From contig JAOSKR010000001.1 of the NCBI GenBank assembly GCA_027493545.1, positions 214,001-278,000 on the forward strand: a stretch of 64,000 bases of DNA, in the 5' to 3' direction. The first letter of the stretch is position 1. Each line of letters opens with the position of its first letter. The position numbers and the translations under genes are program-made. Under the pieces are notes generated by a model. That model was not told the origin of the DNA, ran no database searches, and saw nothing but the letters and a program-made list of their open reading frames with translations. Below, one piece after another: positions 40,574 through 49,421 of the stretch. Origin of the DNA: Roseovarius sp. Its GTDB lineage: Bacteria; Pseudomonadota; Alphaproteobacteria; Rhodobacterales; Rhodobacteraceae.

Positions 40574-41911
40574 ATGCGCAGATTTCTGGCCGCGCTCTGC
40601 GCGACGATGATCGCGGCGGCGGCGCTGCCCGCCCTGGCCGAGGACGACGTCACCACCTTTGCCCTCGACAACGGCATGCAGGTGGTGGTGATCGAGGATC
40701 ATCGCGCCCCGGTGGTGGTGCACATGGTCTGGTACAAGACCGGCTCGGCCGACGAGACCCCCGGCGTCTCGGGCGTGGCGCATTTTCTCGAACACCTGAT
40801 GTTCAAGGGCACCGACAAGGTGGCGCCGGGCGAGTTTTCGTCCACGGTGGCCCGCAACGGCGGGCGCGACAACGCCTTTACCGGCCATGACTACACCGCC
40901 TATTACCAGCGCGTCGCCGCCGACCGGCTGGAACTGATGATGCGGATGGAAAGCGACCGCATGACCCATCTGCGGCTCGACCCCGACACCGTCGCCACCG
41001 AGCGCGACGTCATCGTCGAGGAGCGCAACCAGCGCGTCGAGACCAGCCCCGGCGGCCTCTTTCGCGAGCAGATGAGCGCGGCGCAGTATCTCAACCACCG
41101 CTACGGGCTGCCGGTGATCGGCTGGATGCACGAGATCAAGGCGCTTGACCGCGACGACGCGCTGGGCTTCTACCACACCTATTACGCACCCAACAACGCC
41201 GTGCTGGTGGTCGCGGGCGACGTCGAGCCCGACGAGGTGCGCCGCCCGGCCGAAACCTGGTACGGCGCGATTCCGGCCAACCCCGATCTGCCGCCCCGGG
41301 TGCGCCCTCAGGAGCCGCCGCAGATCGCCGAGCGCCGGCTGGTGCTGAAGGATGCGCGCGTCGGCCAGCCCTATGTCAGTCGCAGCTACCTGGCGCCGGA
41401 ACGCGACAGCGGCGCCCAGCGCGCGGCCGCGGCGCTGACGATCCTGGCCGAGGCGCTGGGCGGCGGCACCACCTCGATGCTGGCCGAGAGGCTGCAGTTC
41501 GAGGACCGGCTGGCGGTCTATACCGGGGCCTCCTATGGCGGCACGTCGCTCGACGCCACCACCTTCGACGTGATCGTGGCGCCGGCACCGGGCGTGACGC
41601 TCGATCAGGCCGAAGCGGCGATGGATGAGGTGCTGACCGAGGTCGCCGAAACCGGCATCGACCCCGACCAGCTGGCGCGCATCAAGCGGCAGGTCCGGGC
41701 CGATCAGATCTATGTCCGCGACGATGTCGAAAGGCTGGCCAACCGCTATGGCAGGGCGCTGACGCAGGGGCTCGAAGTGGCCGACGTGCAGGCCTGGCCC
41801 GAGGTGCTGCAATCGGTGAGCGCCGAAGAGGTGCGCGAGGCGGCACAACTCCTGCTCGACCGCAAGCAATCCGTGACCGGCTGGCTCATGGCACCGGAGG
41901 TGACGCAATGA
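40574..41911 (+). CDS. M16 family zinc metallopeptidase, active subunit
   Basis: 445-aa secreted pitrilysin-family peptidase. Signal peptide at residues 1-22 (ending PALAED). The inverted zinc motif HFLEHLMFKG (HxxEH) is complete, with the distal glutamate in TERDVIVEERNQRVE. The second half is the non-catalytic homologous domain (YLAPERDSGAQRAAAALTILAEALGGG). ATG at 40574 with a strong AAGGAGG at 40561-40567. It overlaps the following M16 gene by four bases, so the two products likely form a heterodimer, as in other bacterial M16B pairs. Confidence 0.9.
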   Translation: MRRFLAALCATMIAAAALPALAEDDVTTFALDNGMQVVVIEDHRAPVVVHMVWYKTGSADETPGVSGVAHFLEHLMFKGTDKVAPGEFSSTVARNGGRDNAFTGHDYTAYYQRVAADRLELMMRMESDRMTHLRLDPDTVATERDVIVEERNQRVETSPGGLFREQMSAAQYLNHRYGLPVIGWMHEIKALDRDDALGFYHTYYAPNNAVLVVAGDVEPDEVRRPAETWYGAIPANPDLPPRVRPQEPPQIAERRLVLKDARVGQPYVSRSYLAPERDSGAQRAAAALTILAEALGGGTTSMLAERLQFEDRLAVYTGASYGGTSLDATTFDVIVAPAPGVTLDQAEAAMDEVLTEVAETGIDPDQLARIKRQVRADQIYVRDDVERLANRYGRALTQGLEVADVQAWPEVLQSVSAEEVREAAQLLLDRKQSVTGWLMAPEVTQ

Positions 41912-43239
41912 GGCTTCTTCGCCCCGCCTTGATCCCCGCACTCGCCCTCGTGGCCGCGTTCGCGGCGCTGCCCGCCCGTGCCGGGGTCGACATCGAGGAA
42001 ATCACCACCCCCGGCGGCATCAACGCCTGGCTGGTCGAGGAGCATTCGATCCCCTTCGTGGCGCTCGAGCTGCGCTTTCGCGGCGGCACCTCGCTCGACG
42101 CACCGGACAAGCGCGGCGCGGTCAACCTGATGACCGGGCTGCTGGAAGAGGGCACCGGAGAGATGGACGCGCGCGCCTTTGCCCGCGCCGCCAGGGACAT
42201 CGCCGCCGAGTTCCGCTACCGCGCCGGCGACGACGCGGTCAGCGTCTCGGCGCGGTTTCTTACCGAGACCCGCGACACGGCGGTCGATCTGCTGCGCGCC
42301 AGCATCACCGAGCCGAGCCTCGCGCCCGACGCCATCGAGCGGGTGCGCGAACAGGTGATCGCGGGGCTGAAATCGGACCTCAAGGACCCCGACAGCATCG
42401 CCCGCAACGCTTTTTCCCGGCTGGTCTTCGGCGATCATCCCTATGGCAGCCCCGAGGAAGGCACCATCGAGAGCGTCGAGGCGCTTTCCCGCGACGACCT
42501 GCTGGCCGCGCACCGGGCGGTGTTCGCCCGCGACCGGGTCTATGTCAGCGCGGTGGGCGACATCACCCCCGACGAGCTGTCGGCGCTTCTTGACCGTCTG
42601 CTGGGCGATCTGCCGCAGACCGGCGCGCCGCTGCCCGGCCGGGCCACGGAAAACCTGCCCGGCGGGGTCGAGGTGATCGGTTTCGATACGCCGCAATCCT
42701 CGGTGATCTTCGGCCAGCCCGGGATCGACCGCGAGGATCCGGATTTCTTTGCCGCCTACATCCTCAACCGCATCATCGGCGGCGGCGGCTTCGAGAGCCG
42801 GCTGATGACCGAGGTGCGCGAGAAACGCGGGCTGACCTATGGGATCTACACCTACCTTTCCGACAAGGACAACGGCGAGATCTGGGTCGGCTCTGTCTCG
42901 TCGGCCAACGACCGGGTGGCCGAGGCGATCGCGGTGATCCGCGATCAGTGGACACGCATCCGCGACGAGGGTGTGAGCGCCGGGGAACTGGCCGACGCCA
43001 AGACCTACATCACCGGCGCCTATCCGCTGCGCTTCGACGGCAACGGGCCGATCGCCAACATCGCGGTGGGCATGCAACTCGACGGGCTGCCCCGGGACTA
43101 CATCGACACCCGCAACGACCGCATGAACGCGGTGACGCTCGAGGATATCAATCGCGTCGCGCGCGAGCTGCTCGACCCCGAAAAGCTCACCTTCGTGGTG
43201 GTGGGCCGGCCCGAGGGGCTGAACTCGACCCTGAACTGA
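41908..43239 (+). CDS. M16 family protein, non-catalytic partner
   Basis: 443-aa secreted M16 homologue with a signal peptide (ending PARAGV). The position of the HxxEH zinc motif reads NLMTGLLEEGTG, so the catalytic residues are missing. The R/Y pair typical of the non-catalytic M16B partner is present in EVREKRGLTYGIYTY. It starts in the stop of the upstream active subunit (ATGA), and together they should form an active heterodimer in the periplasm. It ends close to the convergent nsrR gene (7 bases). Confidence 0.9.
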   Translation: MRLLRPALIPALALVAAFAALPARAGVDIEEITTPGGINAWLVEEHSIPFVALELRFRGGTSLDAPDKRGAVNLMTGLLEEGTGEMDARAFARAARDIAAEFRYRAGDDAVSVSARFLTETRDTAVDLLRASITEPSLAPDAIERVREQVIAGLKSDLKDPDSIARNAFSRLVFGDHPYGSPEEGTIESVEALSRDDLLAAHRAVFARDRVYVSAVGDITPDELSALLDRLLGDLPQTGAPLPGRATENLPGGVEVIGFDTPQSSVIFGQPGIDREDPDFFAAYILNRIIGGGGFESRLMTEVREKRGLTYGIYTYLSDKDNGEIWVGSVSSANDRVAEAIAVIRDQWTRIRDEGVSAGELADAKTYITGAYPLRFDGNGPIANIAVGMQLDGLPRDYIDTRNDRMNAVTLEDINRVARELLDPEKLTFVVVGRPEGLNSTLN

Positions 43240-43246
43240 GCGCCAC

Positions 43247-43647
43247 TCAGGCCGGCAGCGCGATATCGGCGAGGGTCGAGCGGTCGAGTTCACGCAGGAA
43301 CGCCGTCTCGGCCTGCTGCAGACGGCCGCGCAGCGTGCAACAGCCGGCGAGCGTGCAGGTGTTCCTGTCGCTGAAGCATTCCACGATCGGCTGACGGTCC
43401 TCAAGCAGGTCGATCAGCGTCCCGAGGCGGATTTCCGACGGCGCACGCGCCAGCATCACCCCGCCGCCGCCGCCGCGCCTCGTCTTGACGACACCCGCCT
43501 GGGCCAGGCGCTGCACGATCTTGGCCGGTGATTGCGCGACAGCTGCAGCTCCTCGGCCAGCTCGGCGGTCGAACAGGCGCGCTCGGGCGCGCTGGCCATG
43601 CGCATCAGCATCCGCATACCGTAATCGGTGAAATGGGTGAGACGCAT
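43247..43647 (-). CDS. nsrR: Rrf2 family regulator, NsrR-like nitric oxide sensor (frameshifted)
   Basis: Iron-sulphur transcription regulator of the Rrf2 family, about 134 aa. N-terminal winged HTH: MRLTHFTDYGMRMLMRMA, STAELAEELQLSRNH, then AKIVQRLAQAGVVKTRRGGGGG. Three cluster cysteines follow in the NsrR spacing: VECFSDRNTCTLAGCC, where ECF, NTC and GCC correspond to the C-x5/6-C pattern of NsrR. The frame changes near 43527 (one base missing in NHLAKIVQ). Start ATG 43647. It is divergent from ubiT-ubiU-ubiV with 151 bases between, so it may control them in response to NO. Distinction from other Rrf2 members (RirA, IscR) rests on the cysteine spacing. Confidence 0.78.
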
Positions 43648-43798
43648 GGTCGCTCCGCTCCTGAATTGGCATTTACATGATTTATTCGCAGGCATAGGCT
43701 GATACAAGCTCTCAGGGTCCGCGCGGTGCAACCAGCCGCGCGGCGACGGCTTCACGCCGGCCCGCCATGCCCGACCCCGCTGAAGGACACATGCTGCG

Positions 43799-44302
43799 AT
43801 GACGACCATGCAATCCCTCCGTCCCGTGCCGCGCGGCCCGGGGTTTCCCGGTGCCGTCCTGCGGGCGGCACTGCAACCGGTGCTGGGGCGGGTGGTCCGC
43901 CGGATCGCCGCCCGCCACCCCGACATGTTCGCCCGGATCGCGCCCTATCAGAAGGCCGATTTTCTGATCGTTGCCAACGAGTTGCCCTTTGCCCTGCACC
44001 TGCGTCCCGATCCCGATGCGCCAATGATGCGGGCGGTGCCGAAATCGCCGCTGCCGCCCTCGGATGCGCGGATCGAGGGGCCGTTCCTGCTGCTCCTGAA
44101 CCTCGTCGACGGCGAAAGCGACGGCGACGCCGCGTTCTTTTCGCGCGAACTGACGATTTCCGGCAATACCGAGGCCGTGGTCAGCCTGCGCAACGCGCTC
44201 GACGATGTCGATGGCTCGATCGCGCAGGAAACCGCCGATCTCTTCGGCCCGCCGGGGCGCGCGGTGCTGGGGATGTTGCGGCGGCGGGGGGCGGCGGCAT
44301 GA
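43799..44302 (+). CDS. ubiT: UbiT: SCP2-domain accessory factor for O2-independent ubiquinone synthesis
   Basis: 167-aa protein with an SCP2-like lipid-binding domain (residues ~35-150: FARIAPYQKADFLIVANELPFALHLRPD, FLLLLNLVDGESDGDAAFFSRELTISGNTEAVVSLRNALDD). By homology with E. coli UbiT it binds ubiquinone precursors and is needed for making ubiquinone without oxygen. Start ATG 43799 with GAAGGA upstream; it overlaps ubiU by four bases. First of a three-gene operon transcribed away from nsrR. Confidence 0.87.
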   Translation: MTTMQSLRPVPRGPGFPGAVLRAALQPVLGRVVRRIAARHPDMFARIAPYQKADFLIVANELPFALHLRPDPDAPMMRAVPKSPLPPSDARIEGPFLLLLNLVDGESDGDAAFFSRELTISGNTEAVVSLRNALDDVDGSIAQETADLFGPPGRAVLGMLRRRGAAA

Positions 44303-45315
44303 CGGCAGAGGACTTTTCCCGGGCGGGCGAGCTGGTCTGCCCCGCCGGCACCCCCGCCGCGCTGCGCACCGCCGTCGATGCCGGCGCCGATTCGATCTAT
44401 TGCGGCTTTCGCAACGCCACCAACGCACGCAACTTTCCGGGGCTGAACTTCACCCCCGAGGAACTGGATGCCTCGGTCGCCTATGCCCATGCGCGCGGCT
44501 CCAAGGTGCTCCTGGCGCTCAACACCTATCCGCCCGCCGGCAAGGTCGATCTGTGGCGCGAGGCAGCCGAGCAGGGGATGCGCGCGGGCGTCGATGCCTT
44601 CATCGTCGCCGACATGGGCGTGGCGCAACACATCGCCGCCACCCATCCCGGCGCGCGGCTGCATCTGTCGGTGCAGGCGGCGGCGTCGAGCCCCGAGGCG
44701 ATCCGCTATTACTGCGAACATTTCGGTGTGCGCCGGGTGGTTCTGCCGCGAATCCTGACGATCCCCGAGATCAAGGCGATCAAGCGCGAAATCCCCTGCG
44801 AGATCGAGACCTTCATCTTCGGCAACCACGGGCTGATGGTCGAGGGCCGCTGCAGCCTGACCAACTGGCTGACCGGGCTTTCGACCAACATGGACGGGGT
44901 GTGCTCGCCCGCCGCCGACGTCACCTATGAGCGCGACGACGACGGCACCATGCGCAGCCGTCTCGCGGGCTTCACCATCGACAGCTTCGCACCCGAGGAA
45001 ACCGCCGGTTACCCCACCATCTGCAAGGGCCGCTACAACGCGCCCCATCGTCCCGAGGGCTACTATGCTTTCGAGGAGCCGATCAGCCTCAACCTCGCGC
45101 GGCTGCTGCCCGACCTGATGGCCGCCGGCGTGCACGCCTTCAAGATCGAGGGGCGGCAGCGCTCGAAAAGCTATGTCCGCCGGGTGGTGTCCGCGTTCCG
45201 CCGCGCCGTCGATAACATCCGCGAGGGTCACGCGCCCGACATCGGCGATCTGGTGGCGCTGACCGAGGGCCAGAAGGAAACCCAGGGTGCCTTCAAGACC
45301 AAGAAATGGAGGTGA
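44299..45315 (+). CDS. ubiU: UbiU: U32-family O2-independent ubiquinone hydroxylase subunit
   Basis: 338-aa protein of peptidase family U32, subunit of the UbiU-UbiV hydroxylase that acts in anaerobic ubiquinone biosynthesis using a 4Fe-4S cluster. Recognised by ELVCPAGTPAALRTAVDAGADSIYCGF, MVEGRCSLTNWLTG, DGVCSPAADV and GYPTICKGRY. Cysteines at 185, 202 and 242 match three of the four cluster ligands of E. coli UbiU, with matching spacing. The position of the fourth, just before MVEGRC, is glycine here (GNHGLM), while a cysteine stands at 167. ATG 44299 overlaps ubiT; ubiV follows after 4 bases. Frame intact. Confidence 0.9.
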   Translation: MTAEDFSRAGELVCPAGTPAALRTAVDAGADSIYCGFRNATNARNFPGLNFTPEELDASVAYAHARGSKVLLALNTYPPAGKVDLWREAAEQGMRAGVDAFIVADMGVAQHIAATHPGARLHLSVQAAASSPEAIRYYCEHFGVRRVVLPRILTIPEIKAIKREIPCEIETFIFGNHGLMVEGRCSLTNWLTGLSTNMDGVCSPAADVTYERDDDGTMRSRLAGFTIDSFAPEETAGYPTICKGRYNAPHRPEGYYAFEEPISLNLARLLPDLMAAGVHAFKIEGRQRSKSYVRRVVSAFRRAVDNIREGHAPDIGDLVALTEGQKETQGAFKTKKWR

Positions 45316-45319
45316 GGCG

Positions 45320-46228
45320 ATGGAGCTGACCCTTGGCCCCGTGGCCTATCACTGGAGCGCCGCGAAAAAACTCGATTTCTACGCCCGCATCGCCGACGAG
45401 GCGCCGGTCTCGACAGTCTATCTGGGCGAGGTGATCTGCTCCAAGCGCGCGCCCTTCTTCGAGCGCGAGATGCCCGAGGCGATCGCGCGGCTGCAGCGCG
45501 GTGGCAAGCGCGTGGTGGTGTCGTCGCTCGCCGAGGTGATGCTCAACCGCGAGCGCCGGGCCACTGCCGACCTGGCCGAGATCAAGGACTTCGAGATCGA
45601 GATCAACAACGCCGCCGGGCTTTACGCCCGCGGCAAGCGCCCGCACCGGGTGGGCCCGTTCCTCAACGCCTACAACGAGGCCACCATCGCGTGGATGGCA
45701 GACCAGGGCGCAACCCATGTCTGCCTGCCGACCGAGATGCCGGCGGCGGCGGTGGCAAAGGCGGCTGCGGCCGCGCACGGGCTGGGGCTGGGCACCGAGG
45801 TGCAGGTCTTCGGCCGGGCGCCGCTGGCGGTCTCGGCGCGCTGCTACCATGCCCGCGCCCACAACCGCACCAAGGACAACTGCCAGTTCGTCTGCGAGGA
45901 CGACCCAGACGGCATGCCGCTGGAGACCCGCGACGGCACCGCGATCCTGCGCGTCAATGGTATCCAGACCCAGTCGGAAAGCTATATCGAGCTGTTGGGC
46001 GAGCTGGACGAGCTGCGCGGCATGGGCGTGACCCATGCAAGACTCTTGCCGCAGGATGTCGACATGGTCGCCGTCGCCCGGGCCTTCGACGGGGTGCTGG
46101 CGGGGCGCACCGCACCCGCCGAGGCGCGCGTGCAACTGGACGCCGCCTGTCCCGGCGTGGGTTTCAGCAACGGGTTCTTCTACGGCGAGGCAGGCTATCG
46201 CCGGATCGAGCGCCTCGCCGCAGGCTGA
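45320..46228 (+). CDS. ubiV: UbiV: U32-family O2-independent ubiquinone hydroxylase subunit
   Basis: 302-aa partner of UbiU. Typical start MELTLGPVAYHWSAAKKLDFYARIADEAPV, then GEVICSKRAPF, with further cysteines in SARCYHARAHNRTKDNCQFVCEDD. Cys 40, 175, 188 and 192 reproduce the C-x(~134)-C-x12-C-x3-C ligand set of the 4Fe-4S cluster in E. coli UbiV. The start ATG at 45320 follows GGAGGTGAGG. It ends the ubiT-ubiU-ubiV unit. With UbiU it should allow ubiquinone synthesis under low oxygen or denitrifying conditions. Confidence 0.92.
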   Translation: MELTLGPVAYHWSAAKKLDFYARIADEAPVSTVYLGEVICSKRAPFFEREMPEAIARLQRGGKRVVVSSLAEVMLNRERRATADLAEIKDFEIEINNAAGLYARGKRPHRVGPFLNAYNEATIAWMADQGATHVCLPTEMPAAAVAKAAAAAHGLGLGTEVQVFGRAPLAVSARCYHARAHNRTKDNCQFVCEDDPDGMPLETRDGTAILRVNGIQTQSESYIELLGELDELRGMGVTHARLLPQDVDMVAVARAFDGVLAGRTAPAEARVQLDAACPGVGFSNGFFYGEAGYRRIERLAAG

Positions 46229-46437
46229 GGGCCCGGTGCGCTGAAATCGGCGACGGGCGCGGGCCGATCCGGTACGCGCCTACCCGCGCGGATTGGCCGG
46301 CGATCCCGGAAACCCGGGGATTGCCCCCGGATCTGATCTGCGCGCCACGGTTTCGTTCACAAAGGGGCTGCGTCGGAATCGCCGGGCCATTGGCTGAAAA
46401 CGCCGCGCCCGCCTCCGGACAACCGTCGACCAACGCG

Positions 46438-46477
46438 CGCCGGGCGCCCTCGCGGAAGTTCGCGAGGACGCCCGGCG
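46438..46477. terminator. Strong hairpin between ubiV and degP (possible two-way terminator)
   Basis: A 17-bp stem (46438-46454 with 46461-46477, one C-A mismatch, 6-base loop) lies in the 279-base convergent gap between ubiV and degP. It is followed on the plus strand only by TTCGCTTTC, with no proper T-run on either side, so Rho-independent termination is not certain. No gene was seen in the gap. Confidence 0.5.
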
Positions 46478-46507
46478 TTCGCTTTCAGATCAGCCCGCCG
46501 GGGGCGG

Positions 46508-47982
46508 TCAGTTCTCGTCCAGCGACAGCGCCACGAAGCGCGGCTCGCCGCCACGGCGCACCAGCAGCAGGATCGACTTGCGCCCCGCCTCGCGCGCCTC
46601 TTCGATCCGGCTTTGCAGATCGGAGATGCCGCGCAGGCTCTGCTGGCCGGCCTCGGTGATCACGTCGCCGGCGCGCATGCCCTTTTCATAGGCTTGCGAG
46701 AGCGTGTCGATGTCCTTGACCACCAGCCCGTTGACGCCCTGGCCCAGATCGAGCTGGGCGCGCAGCTCGTCGTTGAGCGGCGTGAGCGTCAGGCCCATCA
46801 GCGTCTTTTTTCCGCCTGGTCCGGCATGTCGTTGCCGGGCTGGGCCACGGGGATCGCGCCCTCGGCCACCTCGCGCCGGCCCAGCGTCACCTTCAGCGTC
46901 TTGGTCTTGCCGTCGCGAAAGACCACCAGGCGAACGGTCTTGCCGACCTCGCTGTTGCCGACGATGCGGACCAGCTGCCGGGTGTCGCTCACCTCGCGCC
47001 CGTCAAACGACAGGATCACGTCGCCAGCGGCGATGCCGGCCTCGGCGGCGGGGCCCTCGGGGACGTCGGTCACCAGCGCGCCCGCGACCTTGTCGAGCCC
47101 GATCGCCTCGGCCACGTCGGCGGTGACATCCTGGATGCGCACGCCCAGCCAGCCGCGGCGGGTCTCGCCGTACTGGCGCAGCTGATCGACGACGCGCGAA
47201 ACCACGTTCGAGGCCATCGAGAAGCCGATTCCGATCGAGCCGCCGTCGGGGCTGAGAATGGCAGTGTTCACACCGATCACGTTGCCCGCCATGTCGAAGA
47301 GCGGCCCGCCCGAATTACCTCGGTTGATCGCGGCGTCGGTCTGGATGTAGTCGTCATAGGTGCCCGAAAGCGCGCGGTTGCGCGCCGACACGATCCCGGC
47401 GCTGAGCGAAAAGCCCTGACCCAGCGGGTTGCCCATCGCGACCACCCAGTCGCCCACACGGGCGGTGTCGCTGTCGCCGAAGCTGACATGGGGCAGCGGT
47501 TCTTCGGCCTCGACCTTCAGCAGCGCGATGTCGGTCTTGGGGTCGGTGCCGACCAGTTCGGCCTTCAGGGTCTTGCCCGAGAAGAACTCGACGATGATCT
47601 CGTCGGCACGTTCGATGACGTGGTTGTTGGTGACCACATAGCCGTCTTCGGAAATCACGAAGCCCGAACCCAGCGCGGTGGTGCGCCGCGGCTGGTCGCC
47701 GTTACGATCCTGGAACTCGCGGAAGAAATCCTCGAAGGGCGAGCCTTCGGGCACCATCGGCATGGGCATCGTGCCCTGGGCGACGACTGTCGTGGTGGTG
47801 ATGTTGACCACCGCCGGGCTGACCTTTTCGGCCAGTTCGGCAAAGCTGTCGGGGCGTGCCTGCGCCACGATCGCCTGGGCGACGATCAGCGCCATTGCCA
47901 GCGCCGTCAGCCACAGGGCACGGAGCACGTGCCGGTGCCCTTCATGGCGGTCTGCATGTAGTGCGATTGATCTTGAGGACAC
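46508..47982 (-). CDS. degP: DegP/DegQ-type periplasmic serine protease (frame break between PDZ domains)
   Basis: HtrA-family periplasmic protease and chaperone. N-terminal signal anchor (LWLTALAMALIVAQAIVAQA), then the trypsin-like domain with the triad histidine in VVTNNHVIERADEI, aspartate in PKTDIALLKV and serine in NRGNSGGPLF. PDZ1 has RRGWLGVRIQDV; PDZ2 is MGLTLTPLNDELRAQL to RFVALSLDEN. The first frame stops at TGA (46798-46800) right after an A6 run on the coding strand; restoring one A reads through into PDZ2. As written, the TGA overlaps an ATG, so two separate proteins are also formally possible. Start GTG at 47982 with GGAGGAG six bases upstream. About 491 aa. Confidence 0.88.
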
Positions 47983-48041
47983 GGAATTCTCCTCCGTATT
48001 GGGGGCCGCCTGAGGCCCCGCTCTTGATACGTTGCCCGGTC

Positions 48042-48069
48042 TATGTAGGCAGTGCACGACCATTCTCAA
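48042..48069 (-). promoter_or_regulatory. Candidate sigma70 promoter of degP
   Basis: On the minus strand, TTGAGA (plus-strand 48064-48069) and TACATA (48042-48047) are separated by 16 bases, about 55-60 bases upstream of the degP GTG. The spacing is one base short of ideal. An imperfect dyad around 48086-48102 lies just upstream. No sigmaE/CpxR-type site was recognised. Confidence 0.35.
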
Positions 48070-48129
48070 AGAGAAGCGGTGCATGTCACGATCATGTGAT
48101 TCCCCATGCCTCCCCCACCGGCGGCGCGC

Positions 48130-48324
48130 TCAGGCGCCCAGGGTCCTGGCGGCCCACAGGAACGCCAGCCCCAGCGCGATCGCCCCAAGCCCGATCAGCC
48201 GGCGCTGATCGGTGGGCAGGGCACGCAGCGCGGCGAGCATCTGCTCGACCAGCGAAGGGGCCAGCGCATAGACCAGCCCCTCGACCACCAGAACCAGCCC
48301 CACCGCCAGTAGCAGCGTGGCCAT
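48130..48324 (-). CDS. DUF2065 (YjeT-like) small membrane protein
   Basis: 64-aa protein with two predicted membrane helices (MATLLLAVGLVLVVEGLVYALAPSL and RLIGLGAIALGLAFLWAA), matching the DUF2065/YjeT family that is often encoded next to hflK-hflC. ATG at 48324 shares a base with the hflC stop (TGATG), so it is co-translated with it. Function unknown, perhaps linked to the HflKC membrane complex. Confidence 0.85.
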   Translation of the reverse strand: MATLLLAVGLVLVVEGLVYALAPSLVEQMLAALRALPTDQRRLIGLGAIALGLAFLWAARTLGA

Positions 48325-49421
48325 CACTGCACGTCCTGAGTGCCCGCCCCTTCATCGGTGACGGCGGGGGCCTCGTCGGGCGTGGTATTCGCTGCCTCAT
48401 CCGCGGCCTCCGTGGCGCCGCCGGACTGCTCCTGCTCCAGCCGCTGGCGTTCCAGCTCGGGCAGATCCTCCGAGATTTCCGGCTCCGGGGCCATTTCGCG
48501 CAGCTTGTCGATGTCGATATGATCGACCGCGACGCGACCCAGCCCGCGGGCACGGATGCTCGAGAACATCTCGGACAGGAACTCGCTCTTGGGCGAGAAG
48601 ACGAGACTGGAATTCTCCGACTTCATCGAGCGTTCCAGCGCCGTGAGAGAACGGTAGAAGGCAAAGAACTCGGGATTGTCGCCGAACGCCTCGGCATAGA
48701 TCCGGTTGCGCACGGCATCGGCCTCGCCGCGGGTGATCTCGGCCTCGCGCTTGGCGTTCGAGACGGTTTCGACCACGGTCCGATCCGCGGCCGCACGCAC
48801 GCGTTGCGCGGCCTCGTTGCCGCGGGCGATCTCGTCGGCGGCCTCGCGCTCGCGCTCGGCGCGCATCCGCGCGAAGGTGGCATCGAGGTTCTGCTGCGGC
48901 AGGTTGGTCTGCTTGAGCCGCACGTCGACGATCTCGAGCCCCAGCCCTCGGCGCTGGTACGCGCCTGGGCACGGATGCGCAGTGCCAGGTCGCGGCGCTG
49001 CGGCGAAAGGATCGTGTCCGAGGTTACCTGGTCGGCGCCGAGCACCTCGCGGATCTGGGCGTTGAGGATCGACGACAGCCGGTCCTCGGCGGCGCGGATG
49101 CCGCCCACGCCGACCGCCTGGCGGAACTGCACCACATCGGCGATGCGGTAGCGCGCGAAGGCGTCGACCACCAGCCGGCGGTCATCCGAGGGTGTCACCT
49201 CGATGGTGTCGGTGTCGAACGACAGGATGCGGTCGTCATAGCGCACCACCTCCTGGATGATCGGGATCTTGAAACCGAGCCCCGGCTCTTCGACCACTTG
49301 CTTGATCTGGCCGAATTGCAGCACCAGCGCCTTTTTCGCGCTCGTCGACGATGAAGATCGACGACAGCGCCCCGATCACCAGGATCGCCAGGACGGGAAG
49401 AAGAATAGCCGTTTTCCGCAT
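48324..49421 (-). CDS. hflC: HflC, SPFH-family membrane protease modulator (two frameshifts)
   Basis: Inner-membrane stomatin-like protein; forms the HflKC cage with HflK around FtsH and modulates its proteolysis. N-terminal anchor MRKTAILLPVLAILVIGALSSIFIVDEREK, then LQFGQIKQVVEEPGLGFKIPIIQEVVRYD, the SPFH core (DRRLVVDAFARYRIADV) and a coiled coil (MRAEREREAADEIARGNEAAQR). The acidic C-terminal tail is rich in Glu, Ala and Thr. Two frame breaks: near 49334 (one base extra after EREK) and near 48945 (one base missing after SAEG), cancelling each other. About 365 aa. The ATG at 49421 shares a base with the hflK stop. Confidence 0.9.

Noticed and set aside
43668-43690. AT-rich stretch between nsrR and ubiT as an NsrR or FNR site
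   Set aside because: Only a weak dyad (about 5 of 9 matches) and no TTGAT-N4-ATCAA pattern; not enough to call an operator.
46796-46815. Programmed -1 ribosomal frameshift in degP
   Set aside because: The zero-frame phasing (GAA AAA AGA) does not match the X-XXY-YYZ heptamer, no stimulatory structure was seen, and similar indels occur window-wide.
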